Part shown: positions 38,486-49,115 of the stretch, piece by piece | How the letters are laid out: each line of letters opens with the position of its first letter | Position numbering within the stretch: the stretch's first letter is position 1 | Assembly: GCA_913058145.1 (NCBI GenBank) | Contig: CAJXQM010000004.1 | Span: 1 to 64,000 of the forward strand | DNA length: 64,000 bases | Reading direction: 5' to 3' | Source of the DNA: an uncultured Colwellia sp. | Lineage (GTDB): Bacteria; Pseudomonadota; Gammaproteobacteria; Enterobacterales; Alteromonadaceae | The notes under the pieces: model-generated | What the model saw: the letters and a program-made list of their open reading frames with translations, nothing else | Told to the model about the DNA's origin: nothing | The model's database searches: none | Made by a program: the position numbers and the translations under genes

Positions 38486-41395
38486 CTAATCAATATAACT
38501 ATCAATAGGTGGGCAAGAACAGATTAAATTTCTATCTCCATAAACATCATCAATACGATTAACCGTTGGCCAGAATTTATTAGCCGCTGCCGCTGGTACA
38601 GGAAAAACAGCTTCTGCAACTGTGTAACCACGATCCCAAACATCAGTAATATCCGCTAACGTATGGGGGGCATTTTGAAGAGGATTATTCAATAGCGCCC
38701 ACTCACCTGACTCAACTTTTCGTACTTCATCACGAATACACACCATGGCTTCAACAAATCGGTCTAATTCAACTTTTGATTCAGATTCAGTTGGCTCAAT
38801 CATGAACGTACCCGCTACAGGGAACGACATAGTGGGTGCATGAAAACCGTAATCAATTAAGCGCTTTGCTATATCTACTTCGGTAATACCTGATGACGCT
38901 TTAAGTGGACGTAAATCGATAATACATTCGTGGGCAACACGGCCATTTTTTCCAGCATATAAAAGCGGGTAATGTTGGCTTAGTTTTGTTGCTACGTAGT
39001 TAGCGTTAGTGATTGCATATTTACTAGCCTCAGTAACACCTTGCTTACCTAACATGGCGCAATAGAGGTAAGAGATACATAAAATACCGGCACTACCATA
39101 GGGTGCTGCTGATACGGCGCCATTACCTTTAGTTACTTCATCGACGTTAATTAACGCATGGTCAGGTAAAAACGGGGCTAAATGCGCTTTAACGCCGATA
39201 GGCCCCATACCTGGACCACCACCACCATGTGGAATAGCAAAGGTTTTGTGTAAGTTAAGGTGAGAAACATCAGCGCCGATATGCCCTGGTGATGTTAATC
39301 CTACTTGTGCGTTCATATTTGCACCATCAAGGTAAACTTGACCGCCATGCTCATGTACGATGTTACAAATTTCAGCAATGGTTGTTTCATAAACACCGTG
39401 CGTAGATGGGTAGGTAATCATGATACAAGCAAGGTTGTCGCGTAACTCTTCTGCTTTCGCAGTTAAGTCGGCCATGTCAACGTTACCTTCCTTGTCACAA
39501 TCTACTACAACAACTTTAAAACCAACCATCTGGGCTGTTGCTGGGTTAGTACCATGCGCTGAAGAGGGAATTAAACAAATGTTACGATGTGAATCGCCAC
39601 GGCTTTCGTGATATTTAACAATTGAGATTAAGCCCGCATATTCACCTTGTGCCCCTGAGTTAGGTTGCATCGACATTTTGTCGTAACCCGTTAACTCAAC
39701 TAACCATTTAGCTAGTTCGTCAATCATTGTCTTGTAACCTTGCGCTTGGTTCATTGGCGCAAAAGGATGCATGTTGGCAAATTCAGGCCATGATACGGGG
39801 ATCATTTGCGCGGTTGCATTTAACTTCATCGTACAAGATCCTAAAGAAATCATTGAGTGGTTCAATGCTAAATCTTTGTTCTCAAGTTTTTTGATATAAC
39901 GAAGCATTTCTGTTTCGCTGTGGTAAGAGTTAAATACAGGATGCGTTAAGATTGCTGACTGACGTACTAATGATGTGGGAATTGAGGAATGACCCGAAGC
40001 CACGATTTGATCATCAAGTTCGCCCACGTTTAAACCGTGACCTTCACCTAATAAAATATCGAATAAACCAGCCATTTTTGCCCGTGTCGTGGTTTCATCT
40101 AGTGATATTGAGATTTTACCTTGAACGTCGTTGCGAAAGTTAACGCCCGCGGCTAATGCGCGTGCGACGATTTCTTCTTTGTTAAACTTACCATCAGATA
40201 AGTTAAAAGTAAGCGTGTCAAAGTAATTAGCATGAACAGCCGTTAAGCCTTTTGTTGCCGTACCTAAACATAATATGTCAGCAAAACGATGAATACGGTC
40301 AGCAATAGTTTTTAAACCTTGTGGGCCGTGATAAACCGCATAGAACGCTGCCATGTTGGCGAGTAATACTTGTGCTGTACAAATGTTTGAGTTGGCTTTT
40401 TCACGACGTATATGTTGCTCACGAGTTTGCATAGCCATGCGTAGTGCGTTGTTACCACGTGTATCTCTTGAAACACCAATAATACGACCCGGTAATGAAC
40501 GTTTGTATTTATCACTTGTGGTGAAAAATGCGGCGTGTGGACCACCGTAACCCATTGGTACACCAAAACGTTGGGTTGAACCAATAACAGCGTCTGCGCC
40601 TAATTCACCCGGAGATTTTAATAAGACTAAGCTCATGATGTCGGCTGCTACGGCAACAATACCTTTTTTCTCATGAATTTTAGTAATTAAGTCACTGATA
40701 TCGGTTACTGCACCGCTAGCGCCAGGGTATTGAATAAGGGCGCCGAAAACATCGTGCTCTGCCGCTTCGTTCGCAGGGGCAACGATAATGTCAAAACCAA
40801 ACATTTGTGCTCGTTGCTTAACAACGTCAATAGTTTGTGGGTAAACATCATCACCGATAAAAAATAAGTTTGATTTTTTGTTTTTAGACACACGTTTGGC
40901 TAATGCCATGGCTTCTGCTGCTGCAGTAGATTCATCTAATAATGACGCGGAAGCGAGGTCTAAGCCGGTAAGGTCTATACACATTTGTTGGAAGTTTAAT
41001 AATGACTCTAAACGACCTTGAGCAATTTCTGGCTGATACGGCGTATAAGCTGTATACCAACCTGGATTTTCTAACACGTTACGTAAAATAACATTGGGCG
41101 TTAAGGTACCAAAATAACCTAAACCAATGTACGTATCGTTTACTTGATTTAAGCTAGCAACGGCTTTTAAATCCGCCAAGGCTTGAAATTCTGTTTTACT
41201 CTCTTGGATATTTGGCAAGTCAGCTAAACGAATATCACTTGGGACTATTTCATCAATTAACGTATCGACTGACTCAACGCCTAAGTCTTTCAACATGGCT
41301 TGCGTTTGCGATTCGCTAGGGCCTATATGGCGACGGATAAAGTCTTGAGTTTGCTCTAACTGTGCTAATGAGTTAACAATTACTTTTGAGGTCAT
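38486..41395 (-). CDS. gcvP: Glycine dehydrogenase (decarboxylating), P protein
   Basis: Full-length 969 aa; [35 protein letters not shown]-lysine region. Confidence 0.98.
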   Translation of the reverse strand: MTSKVIVNSLAQLEQTQDFIRRHIGPSESQTQAMLKDLGVESVDTLIDEIVPSDIRLADLPNIQESKTEFQALADLKAVASLNQVNDTYIGLGYFGTLTPNVILRNVLENPGWYTAYTPYQPEIAQGRLESLLNFQQMCIDLTGLDLASASLLDESTAAAEAMALAKRVSKNKKSNLFFIGDDVYPQTIDVVKQRAQMFGFDIIVAPANEAAEHDVFGALIQYPGASGAVTDISDLITKIHEKKGIVAVAADIMSLVLLKSPGELGADAVIGSTQRFGVPMGYGGPHAAFFTTSDKYKRSLPGRIIGVSRDTRGNNALRMAMQTREQHIRREKANSNICTAQVLLANMAAFYAVYHGPQGLKTIADRIHRFADILCLGTATKGLTAVHANYFDTLTFNLSDGKFNKEEIVARALAAGVNFRNDVQGKISISLDETTTRAKMAGLFDILLGEGHGLNVGELDDQIVASGHSSIPTSLVRQSAILTHPVFNSYHSETEMLRYIKKLENKDLALNHSMISLGSCTMKLNATAQMIPVSWPEFANMHPFAPMNQAQGYKTMIDELAKWLVELTGYDKMSMQPNSGAQGEYAGLISIVKYHESRGDSHRNICLIPSSAHGTNPATAQMVGFKVVVVDCDKEGNVDMADLTAKAEELRDNLACIMITYPSTHGVYETTIAEICNIVHEHGGQVYLDGANMNAQVGLTSPGHIGADVSHLNLHKTFAIPHGGGGPGMGPIGVKAHLAPFLPDHALINVDEVTKGNGAVSAAPYGSAGILCISYLYCAMLGKQGVTEASKYAITNANYVATKLSQHYPLLYAGKNGRVAHECIIDLRPLKASSGITEVDIAKRLIDYGFHAPTMSFPVAGTFMIEPTESESKVELDRFVEAMVCIRDEVRKVESGEWALLNNPLQNAPHTLADITDVWDRGYTVAEAVFPVPAAAANKFWPTVNRIDDVYGDRNLICSCPPIDSYID

Positions 41396-41432
41396 AACAG
41401 TTTCACTTAAATAAATTTATGAATTTGAAATA

Positions 41433-41469
41433 AAATAAAGCCTCAAACATAATTTGTTTAAGGCTTACT
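41433..41469 (-). terminator. Hairpin/terminator between gcvH and gcvP
   Basis: AAGCCTTAAAC...GTTTGAGGCTTTATTTT on minus strand. Confidence 0.6.
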
Positions 41470-41666
41470 ATTAAAAACTACCCTTTTAACAAAGGTAATG
41501 AATATTTAGATACTTTTATCAACTGATTTATCTTAACTAAATTAATTCTTTAACTAAGACAATCAAGATGTAGGCAAAGCAGTCAAGTTGTACGCTGTTG
41601 GGGCTTACGGTAGTAAGTGACAAGGCGAACAACGTAGAAAATGCCGACTAAAATTGATTATCGACG

Positions 41667-42053
41667 TTAATCTTCGATAGACGAAGCGTAGCCGTCTGCA
41701 TCAAGTAAGTTTTCTAACTCACTTGCATCATCAAGTTTAACTTTAAATAACCAACCTTCACCAAATGCGTCAGAGTTAACTAACTCAGGAGCATCTTCAA
41801 GTGCTTCGTTGATTTCAACAACAGTACCTGAAACAGGTGCGTAAATGTCTGAAGCTGCTTTAACAGATTCTGCAACAGCAACATCATCGCCAGTGCTGAT
41901 TGAATCATCAACGTCAGGTAATTCAACAAAAACCATATCACCTAAAAGATCTTGTGCGTGTTCAGTAATGCCAACAGTAACGATACCGTCTTTTGCTACG
42001 CTAACCCACTCGTGAGAAGTGGCATATTTTAATTCTGTAGGGATGTTGCTCAT
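41667..42053 (-). CDS. gcvH: Glycine cleavage system H protein
   Basis: [21 protein letters not shown] lipoyl-lysine motif. Confidence 0.97.
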   Translation of the reverse strand: MSNIPTELKYATSHEWVSVAKDGIVTVGITEHAQDLLGDMVFVELPDVDDSISTGDDVAVAESVKAASDIYAPVSGTVVEINEALEDAPELVNSDAFGEGWLFKVKLDDASELENLLDADGYASSIED

Positions 42054-42137
42054 GTTAATTTTTCCTATTTAAATTTTTAATTTAAGTAATTTTTATCGCA
42101 CAAAACCACTAGATAATAGTATAAATCCTATGTAATT

Positions 42138-42248
42138 GGAATTACAGCGAAGCCGTCTAGTTGTGAGCCCTTGAGCTTAACTCATATAAGTTAAGCTAAG
42201 TGATAGGGCGAATAACGACAACAATAAAGCTGTAATTTCAAGTACGAC
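42138..42248. repeat. Palindromic dispersed-repeat-like element between gcvT and gcvH
   Basis: Ends GGAATTACAGC / GCTGTAATTTC are near-inverted; internal perfect hairpin AGCTTAACT-CATATA-AGTTAAGCT (42174-42197). Confidence 0.55.
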
Positions 42249-42251
42249 GGA

Positions 42252-43340
42252 TTAGAAAACTTTTTTGCCGTTACGAACAAAGCTAGGCTTAGTTACGGTA
42301 ACTTTTACTAATTTTTTACGCATTTCAACTTCGACTATGTCACCCACTTTTACGCTACGTGGTACTCGCGCTAAGGCGACACTGTGTCCTAAGGTAGGTG
42401 AGAATGAACCAGAGGTTATCTCTCCCTGACCAAATTCGGTAATGACCACTTGATGAGAGCGTAATACACCTTTTTCTGTCAGTACTAAACCCACTAATTT
42501 AGGTTGTGTACCGGCAGCTTTTTGCGTTGTTAATACATCACGACCAATAAAGTTACGTGCAGTTGGCTCCCAGCTAATAGTCCACGCCATGTTAGCAGCT
42601 AATGGAGATACAGTTTCGTCCATATCTAAACCATAAAGATTCATACCCGCTTCTAAACGTAATGTGTCACGAGCACCTAAACCACATGGGGCTACACCTA
42701 CATCTAATAGTTTTTGCCAAAAATCTTCTGCGGTATTATCTGGAACAATAATCTCATAACCGTCTTCGCCGGTATAACCGGTAGTGGCGATAAACAAATC
42801 ACCCACTTGCACGCCAAAGAATGGTTTCATGCCTTCAACCGCAACAATTTGCTCTGGTGTGAGTAACTCGGCCACTTTAGCTTTGGCTTGTGGGCCTTGC
42901 ACAGCAATCATGCCAAATTCAGGTCGTTCAATAATGGTCAGATCAAAACCGCTTGCTTGTTTGTTCATCCACGCGAGATCTTTTTCGCGAGTTGCTGAAT
43001 TAACCACTAAACGGTAATTAGTATCTGAGAAGAAATAAATGATCAAATCATCAATTACACCACCTTCTTCATTTAACATACCCGTATATAGCGCTTTACC
43101 TGCTACGGTTAATTTGGCGACATCATTAATCACTAAATAACGTAAAAAGTCTTTTGCGTCAATGCCTTGTATGTCAACAATGGTCATATGAGAAACATCA
43201 AACATACCAGCATTTTGACGAACAACATTGTGTTCTTCTATTTGTGAGCCATAGTTAATTGGCATTTCCCAGCCATAAAAATCAACCATTTTAGCGCCAG
43301 AAGCTAAGTGTTTTGCATGCAGTACGGTTTTGTTCGTCAT
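42252..43340 (-). CDS. gcvT: Glycine cleavage system T protein (aminomethyltransferase)
   Basis: [30 protein letters not shown] motifs. Confidence 0.97.
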   Translation of the reverse strand: MTNKTVLHAKHLASGAKMVDFYGWEMPINYGSQIEEHNVVRQNAGMFDVSHMTIVDIQGIDAKDFLRYLVINDVAKLTVAGKALYTGMLNEEGGVIDDLIIYFFSDTNYRLVVNSATREKDLAWMNKQASGFDLTIIERPEFGMIAVQGPQAKAKVAELLTPEQIVAVEGMKPFFGVQVGDLFIATTGYTGEDGYEIIVPDNTAEDFWQKLLDVGVAPCGLGARDTLRLEAGMNLYGLDMDETVSPLAANMAWTISWEPTARNFIGRDVLTTQKAAGTQPKLVGLVLTEKGVLRSHQVVITEFGQGEITSGSFSPTLGHSVALARVPRSVKVGDIVEVEMRKKLVKVTVTKPSFVRNGKKVF

Positions 43341-43620
43341 AAGTAATACCTAAGTAAGTCAGCCAAGTATTTGCTGTTAGCGCCTACTAATGTGAATAAA
43401 AATAGTAAAGCCCTCGAATGTGGGCTAATTATAACCGTTGGCTTAGTCCTATTCAACAAAACACAATCACGATTTTCAAATTAAAAACCAAGTTTACGAC
43501 AAAGTTAGAATTAAATTCCAAAAAATAGAGTTTATTAAAATTATAGCCCAATTAAAGCAGATTGATCGGCTAGTGGCAGGGATTAATTTTATAAATTTTT
43601 TTACTGTTTTTTTGAATCAC

Positions 43621-44889
43621 TTAGTTTAGCTTTCTTTGTGCTAATTCAGGTAAGTCACTTTTAAGGCCCAGTGCCTTTTCTATTAGAATTTTTTTAGCTG
43701 GCTTAACGTTATCCAATAAACTGAGTCCAATACCGCGAAATAATTTAACGCCTGGTTGCTGAAGACTAAAGGTTTGCTTGATTGCCTCCATGGCAGCAAT
43801 CATCTCTGTAGCTTCACTTTTACGGGCGCGTGAAAAAGCTTTTAATACTCTTGGTGAGGCTAAATTTTTATCCCCTGTGCCTTGCGCTGACATTAATGAA
43901 GTAATGTTTTGTGCCAATGCGGCGGCATCTACTAAACCAAGATTAACGCCCTGCCCTGCAAGCGGGTGTATAGTATGCGCTGCATCGCCAATCAGTACGA
44001 CTCTGCCTTTCACAAAATCTTGAGCCAATCGCATGGTTAGCGGATAAGTAAAACGTTCACTGACCAACTCAATGTTACCTAACTTACCGTCACTGGCCGC
44101 TGTTAGCTCTTTAGCAAAATCGATCGCATTAAGCGCGGTTAGCCTTTTAGCTTCTTTAGGTGATGTTGAATAAACAATAGAGCATGTGGCATTATCTTGT
44201 GGAAAAAGAGGTAAAAAGGCTAAGGGTCCAGTGGGAAGAAAGACTTGCCATGCTGTATTTTCATGACCTTGCGAACATTTTATTGTGGCAACAATCGCAT
44301 GATGATCATAATCACGAGTGATCATGGGGGTATCTATTTGCTTTCTAACCCATGAGTTTGCCCCGTCAGCGCCAACAACCAGTTTTGCCATTAAAGGGGC
44401 TTGTGTGCCTTTACTTACTTCTACAGAGGTATCAAAACTAACAAAAACTTCGCTATCCCCTTCGGTAATACTGGCTAATTTATGATCAGTGAAAAAACTA
44501 ATCCCCTCATCCGTTTGAGCTTTTTGCCATAAGGCATTGCGGATCACCTTGTTTTCAATAATCCAACCAAGGTTTTCATGTTGTAAAAAAGGGCCTAAAT
44601 CATCAAACGAAAAATCTAGCTTGCCTAAACCACCCTTGTCCCAAATATGCATTTTTTGATAAGGTTGTAGACGATTTTCTGTAATATCAGACCAAATATT
44701 CAAGTTTTCAAAAAGGGTTTGACTAGCCATATTGATCGCACTAACCCTTACCTCTGGCTCGGGTGTTACCGCTTTGATAGGTTGAGTGTCGGCAATGGCA
44801 ATTTTTAGGTCGGTGGTTTTTCTTAAGGCTAACGCTAAGGTTAAACCGACGATACCAGCACCCACAATTAATACATCAAATTTTTGCAT
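43621..44889 (-). CDS. ubiI: UbiH/UbiF/VisC-family FAD hydroxylase (UbiI-like)
   Basis: GAGIVGLTLALAL, GDAAHTIHPLAGQGVNLG; position next to ubiH and gcvT. Confidence 0.88.
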   Translation of the reverse strand: MQKFDVLIVGAGIVGLTLALALRKTTDLKIAIADTQPIKAVTPEPEVRVSAINMASQTLFENLNIWSDITENRLQPYQKMHIWDKGGLGKLDFSFDDLGPFLQHENLGWIIENKVIRNALWQKAQTDEGISFFTDHKLASITEGDSEVFVSFDTSVEVSKGTQAPLMAKLVVGADGANSWVRKQIDTPMITRDYDHHAIVATIKCSQGHENTAWQVFLPTGPLAFLPLFPQDNATCSIVYSTSPKEAKRLTALNAIDFAKELTAASDGKLGNIELVSERFTYPLTMRLAQDFVKGRVVLIGDAAHTIHPLAGQGVNLGLVDAAALAQNITSLMSAQGTGDKNLASPRVLKAFSRARKSEATEMIAAMEAIKQTFSLQQPGVKLFRGIGLSLLDNVKPAKKILIEKALGLKSDLPELAQRKLN

Positions 44890-44900
44890 TATTTATCTCT

Positions 44901-46202
44901 TTAATAGCCCATCAACTTATTTACCAAGGTTCTTTTTAGTGGCTGACAATAATTCATTATTTTTAAGCCTGCATTTCTTCCCGCAACTAAAGGAGGTAAA
45001 TCATTCGCAAACAAGGTAACAAGTGAGTCGGTTAAGGTGATTATTTGTTTTTGATCTTGTGCACGTTTTTGTGAATATTCATTGAGTAACCTAAAACTGC
45101 CAATATCCGCTTGGTTCTGTAATTGTTTTTCGATCAAACTGGCCATCAATTGCACGTCACGCAAACCTAAATTAAAGCCTTGCCCTGCAATGGGGTGAAT
45201 GGTGTGTGAGGCATTACCAATAAGCGCCATTCGATGATAGGTTTGTTGCTGGGCTTGTAAAAGTACTAACGGATAAACATCGCGCTTACCTACCTGAGTA
45301 ATTTTGCCAAGCCAACTGCCAAAGGCTAATTCAAGTTGATGACTAAATTCAACATCGTTAAGGGCTAATAGCTGTTCACTTTGTTTAGCTGACAACGTCC
45401 ATACTAGTGAGCAACGACTTTGCGAATTTTTTAACGGAACCAAAGGTAGCATTGCAATGGGGCCGAATTCTGTGAAACGCTCAAACGCTTTATTGTTATG
45501 TACTTTTTCTGTCGCAACATTGGCAATCAGTGCCACTTGCTGATAATCATTTTTATTTACGTCAATTTTTGCTAACTTTCGACAAGGTGAATTAGCGCCA
45601 TCGCAGGCAAGTAATAAACTGGTTTGTAAAATATCAGCTGAGCTAAGTGTTACGTTAACCACACTATTGTCTACGCTATTACTTAGTTCATTATCTGATT
45701 CAGGAATGAGTTCATTGTTGTGTTCATTGCTGGGTTGCCAATTAATATCCGTAATCGTATCAGGGCTAAACCACTGGACATTAGTTTTACTGGCTAATGC
45801 TTTTAATTGCCCTTGGCCAATTTTAGCCATAGCGATAACATAGCCTAATGCAGATACGCCGTGTTCTTGTGCTTCTATACGGGCTTTACCGTAATGGCCA
45901 CGATCTGAGATATCAATTTTTTCAATCGGGCAAGCATCAAGTAATAAATGCTGCCACACATCCACACTGTCTAGGTATTTTGCGCTCGCATGTGATAACG
46001 CCAAGACGCGATCATCAAACAAAGGCGAGGTGTGACTTTGTTGTGCCGTTTTATGTTCTTCAGGCTTATTTGCTTCAACAATGGCAATAGATAATAAGCT
46101 GCCATCGGCTTTGGTTAAATCCGCTAAGCTTAATGCCATTAAACTCCCTGATAAGCCGCCGCCAGAGATGATGATATCAAAAAATTTTTTAGTCTTGCTC
46201 AT
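44901..46202 (-). CDS. ubiH: 2-octaprenyl-6-methoxyphenol hydroxylase
   Basis: GGGLSGSLMALSL, IGNASHTIHPIAGQGFNLGLRDV; pepP-ubiH order. Confidence 0.9.
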   Translation of the reverse strand: MSKTKKFFDIIISGGGLSGSLMALSLADLTKADGSLLSIAIVEANKPEEHKTAQQSHTSPLFDDRVLALSHASAKYLDSVDVWQHLLLDACPIEKIDISDRGHYGKARIEAQEHGVSALGYVIAMAKIGQGQLKALASKTNVQWFSPDTITDINWQPSNEHNNELIPESDNELSNSVDNSVVNVTLSSADILQTSLLLACDGANSPCRKLAKIDVNKNDYQQVALIANVATEKVHNNKAFERFTEFGPIAMLPLVPLKNSQSRCSLVWTLSAKQSEQLLALNDVEFSHQLELAFGSWLGKITQVGKRDVYPLVLLQAQQQTYHRMALIGNASHTIHPIAGQGFNLGLRDVQLMASLIEKQLQNQADIGSFRLLNEYSQKRAQDQKQIITLTDSLVTLFANDLPPLVAGRNAGLKIMNYCQPLKRTLVNKLMGY

Positions 46203-46243
46203 GATTTTTTTATTTGGTTTTGACTTTGTTTGTAATTAAATAC

Positions 46244-47614
46244 TTATATTTTATTCTTCATTAACGCTTCAATGTCATTAATGGTTCGTGGCGAATTCAC
46301 TGTTAAGTTTTCATAGCCTTGCTTGGTAACAACGATGTTATCTTCAATTCGAATGCCAATACCACGCCATTTTTCATCTAACTCATCATCGTCATTAGGC
46401 ATATATAGTCCTGGTTCTATGGTTAATACCATGCCTGCAACAAATTCACGACACTGCTGTTTATTTTCATTAATATGATAGTCACCCACATCGTGAACGT
46501 CTAAACCAAGCCAATGACCTAAACCATGAATAAAGTATTTTTTACACGCGTTATCTAGCAGTAATTGTGCTAAGTCACCTGATAAAATAGCTAAATCAAG
46601 TAACCCTTGTGTTAAACATTCATTGGCCATTTCATTTAGCTTAGCGAAAGTAATACCCGGCTTTATCGCTGAGATGACGGTTAACTGAGTATCAAGTACT
46701 AGTTGATATAACACTGTTTGCGGTGCAGTAAATTTTCCATTCACGGGAAAGGTTCGAGTAATATCAGCCGCATAGCCAGATAGTTCACCTCCGGCATCAA
46801 TTAATAACAGGTCATTGTTTTGTAGGGTTTCACCATTGTCGGTGTAATGTAAAATATTGGCGTTATCGCCGCCAGCCACTATGCTAGCGTATGCGGGATG
46901 GCGCGCACCATGACGAGAAAACTCATGCAATAATTCAGTTTCTATTTGGTATTCAAACATCCCTACTGCTGCTTTCTGCATTGCTCGTTGATGTGCTAAA
47001 CCCGAAATATAATTAACTTGGCGCATCAATTCTATTTCATTAGCACTTTTAATTAAGCGTAACTCATTAATAATCGGGCTTGCATCAATTAACACTTCAG
47101 GTACTTTAGACCCTTGACGAGCCGTTGATCTAACGTGTGATAACCAAGTAAAAACTTGTTGTGACATATCACTGTTATCAAAACAAAAATAGACTTGGCT
47201 CAACCCATTTAAATAGTTAGGTAGTAAACTAGACAGTTCATCAAGTACATAACTTTGATCAAAGTTATACTGCTGACAAGCTTTCTCTTGACCGACTCGA
47301 CGACCATGCCAAACTTCATGGCTTTTATCTTTAGGTAAAGAAAATAATATTGCTTGTGGATTGTTATCTATTTTAAGTAACAAAAGTAACGCATCAGGTT
47401 CATTGAAACCCGTTAAATAATAAAAGTGTTTATTTTGGCAGAAGGCATATTCTGTATCATTACTACGTGTAACTTCACTAGCAGCGCCAAACAAAGCGAT
47501 ACTGTTAGGTTTCATTTTATCGAAAAAGTTAGCCCGATGAGTTTTAAAATCACTTAAGGGTAAGCTAGCGATTCCAGGTAATTGAGTCAACGTTGTATCG
47601 TGCACTATAGTCAT
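46244..47614 (-). CDS. pepP: Xaa-Pro aminopeptidase P
   Basis: M24 metallopeptidase: HGLGHWLGLDVHDVG, LTIEPGLY. Confidence 0.95.
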   Translation of the reverse strand: MTIVHDTTLTQLPGIASLPLSDFKTHRANFFDKMKPNSIALFGAASEVTRSNDTEYAFCQNKHFYYLTGFNEPDALLLLLKIDNNPQAILFSLPKDKSHEVWHGRRVGQEKACQQYNFDQSYVLDELSSLLPNYLNGLSQVYFCFDNSDMSQQVFTWLSHVRSTARQGSKVPEVLIDASPIINELRLIKSANEIELMRQVNYISGLAHQRAMQKAAVGMFEYQIETELLHEFSRHGARHPAYASIVAGGDNANILHYTDNGETLQNNDLLLIDAGGELSGYAADITRTFPVNGKFTAPQTVLYQLVLDTQLTVISAIKPGITFAKLNEMANECLTQGLLDLAILSGDLAQLLLDNACKKYFIHGLGHWLGLDVHDVGDYHINENKQQCREFVAGMVLTIEPGLYMPNDDDELDEKWRGIGIRIEDNIVVTKQGYENLTVNSPRTINDIEALMKNKI

Positions 47615-47649
47615 GATTTCTCTAATCGCCGTGTTAAAAAATAGTATTG

Positions 47650-48240
47650 TTAATGAATGGTGTTATCCGTGTTTTTATTATCAACGGTTGTTGGTGATGA
47701 GCCTAATTCGGTGAAACATAATAAAGCTGAAATTCGCACATATTCACTGATTTCAAAATAGGCTTGTTCGGTATCTTCATCTTCTTCCATTTCATCAGAA
47801 AGATTTGCTATTTCTGCAAAGTCAGTTAACACTTCTTTTACTTCAGTTGACGTTACTGGACTATTTTTTTGCTGTAAACCAAAACCTAAATTAAAACCCT
47901 GTACCCAATTACCTAACGCATGACCACGCTCAATAATTGAATCGTCATCATCAGGTAACATCAATTGAAAAGCATAATCATCGTCAAGAATATCTGCCCA
48001 CAACTCATTATACATTTGTTTAATAACGGTTTTTACTGCATTTGGAAAACCATCACCACTATTAAACAGGTCATTTAGCATGCCAATATAGCTTTGTTCT
48101 TCAAAAGTAAAACCTGCGCAAACTAACCCTGTTAGTACGCCATGAATTTCGCTAGCGTGGCTTTGAATGTTTTCGGTCGTGATGACAGCTTGGGCTGACG
48201 AAAAATCGAGTTTGCTTTGTTGAGATGAATGTTCTGACAT
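47650..48240 (-). CDS. ygfB: UPF0149 family protein YgfB
   Basis: EIHGVLTGLVCAG, WVQGFNLGFG; adjacent to pepP. Confidence 0.9.
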   Translation of the reverse strand: MSEHSSQQSKLDFSSAQAVITTENIQSHASEIHGVLTGLVCAGFTFEEQSYIGMLNDLFNSGDGFPNAVKTVIKQMYNELWADILDDDYAFQLMLPDDDDSIIERGHALGNWVQGFNLGFGLQQKNSPVTSTEVKEVLTDFAEIANLSDEMEEDEDTEQAYFEISEYVRISALLCFTELGSSPTTVDNKNTDNTIH

Positions 48241-48382
48241 GACTAATAACTTAAAATAAAGGAAATAACATTATGACACTATCCTAACATTGCCACACTA
48301 AAAAGACATGAAGAATAACATAAACATATTCATTTGCTTGCATCGCTAAATCAGCACAGTTATAGTGCGAGTCATTGGATTG

Positions 48383-48448
48383 TATACCCAAACCACTTCA
48401 AGATGAGCATTTCAGCTGAATCCTACCTATTGAGGTGATTTAGGTATA
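48383..48448. repeat. Palindromic intergenic repeat between ygfB and zapA
   Basis: TATACCCAAACCACTTCAA ... TTGAGGTGATTTAGGTATA imperfect terminal inverted repeats. Confidence 0.75.
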
Positions 48449-48463
48449 TATTTTATATTATTC

Positions 48464-48787
48464 TTGGAATTGTCGCGAATGAATCAACGCACTGTTGAAA
48501 TCAATATTATTGATCGTAAACTAAAAGTAGCTTGTCCTATTGGACAAGAGAGCGCCTTACTCAGTGCCGCAGCAGAATTAACATTGCGTTTAGCTAACGC
48601 TAACCAAAGCAAGTCTATTGCCTCCCCAGAACAAGCGATACTCATGACTGCCTTAAATTTAACGAATGAATTATTAGCTACTAAGCAAAAGTTAAAAGCA
48701 GAGCAGCAAGAAAATAAAACAAAAGTAGCACTGTTACAGTCAACAATTGAACAAGCCATGGCGTCAACGAGTAAGAAGCAGGCGTAA
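48464..48787 (+). CDS. zapA: Cell division protein ZapA (start probably at 48479)
   Basis: VEINIIDRKLKVACPIGQESALLSAAAEL; divergent from ygfB. Confidence 0.92.
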   Translation: MELSRMNQRTVEINIIDRKLKVACPIGQESALLSAAAELTLRLANANQSKSIASPEQAILMTALNLTNELLATKQKLKAEQQENKTKVALLQSTIEQAMASTSKKQA

Positions 48788-48867
48788 TACGATTAAATTG
48801 ACAACACTTAACGCCGACCAGTTAAAAAAAACTTATCTCTTCTTTAATTTTAGCTATAATGAACTTG

Positions 48868-49048
48868 TCTTCTGGGATGTTTGTAAGTGACTATGTCCCT
48901 GAGCCGATAAGTTTTACCTAAGGAAGTTGATTATTAACTATTGTGCAAGCCCGGCTCGTATCGGGAAGCCTACGGTTAGCATGATATTTCCGCCCTGAAC
49001 ACACGGTGTTCAGGACTACGGTTAACTGCGGCATCCTGGAAGACATCT
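48868..49048 (+). ncRNA. ssrS: 6S RNA
   Basis: CCCTGAGCCGATA and GAACACACGGTGTTCAGGACTACGG segments, complementary ends (TCTTCTGGGATGT / GCATCCTGGAAGA), TATAAT at 48855-48860, immediately downstream of zapA. Confidence 0.93.
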
Positions 49049-49115
49049 AATCACCTTAATATTTCCGCCCATCCCCTAGAAAATCACAAAGTATTCTGGC
49101 ACCGGTTAACTGCCT

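Noticed and set aside
40312-40584. ORFs nested in gcvP
   Set aside because: Alternate-frame ORFs inside a highly conserved 969-aa coding sequence; no independent support.
43341-43620. Glycine riboswitch upstream of gcvT
   Set aside because: No recognisable glycine aptamer pattern was found in the reverse complement by eye; an Infernal search with the glycine riboswitch model would settle it.
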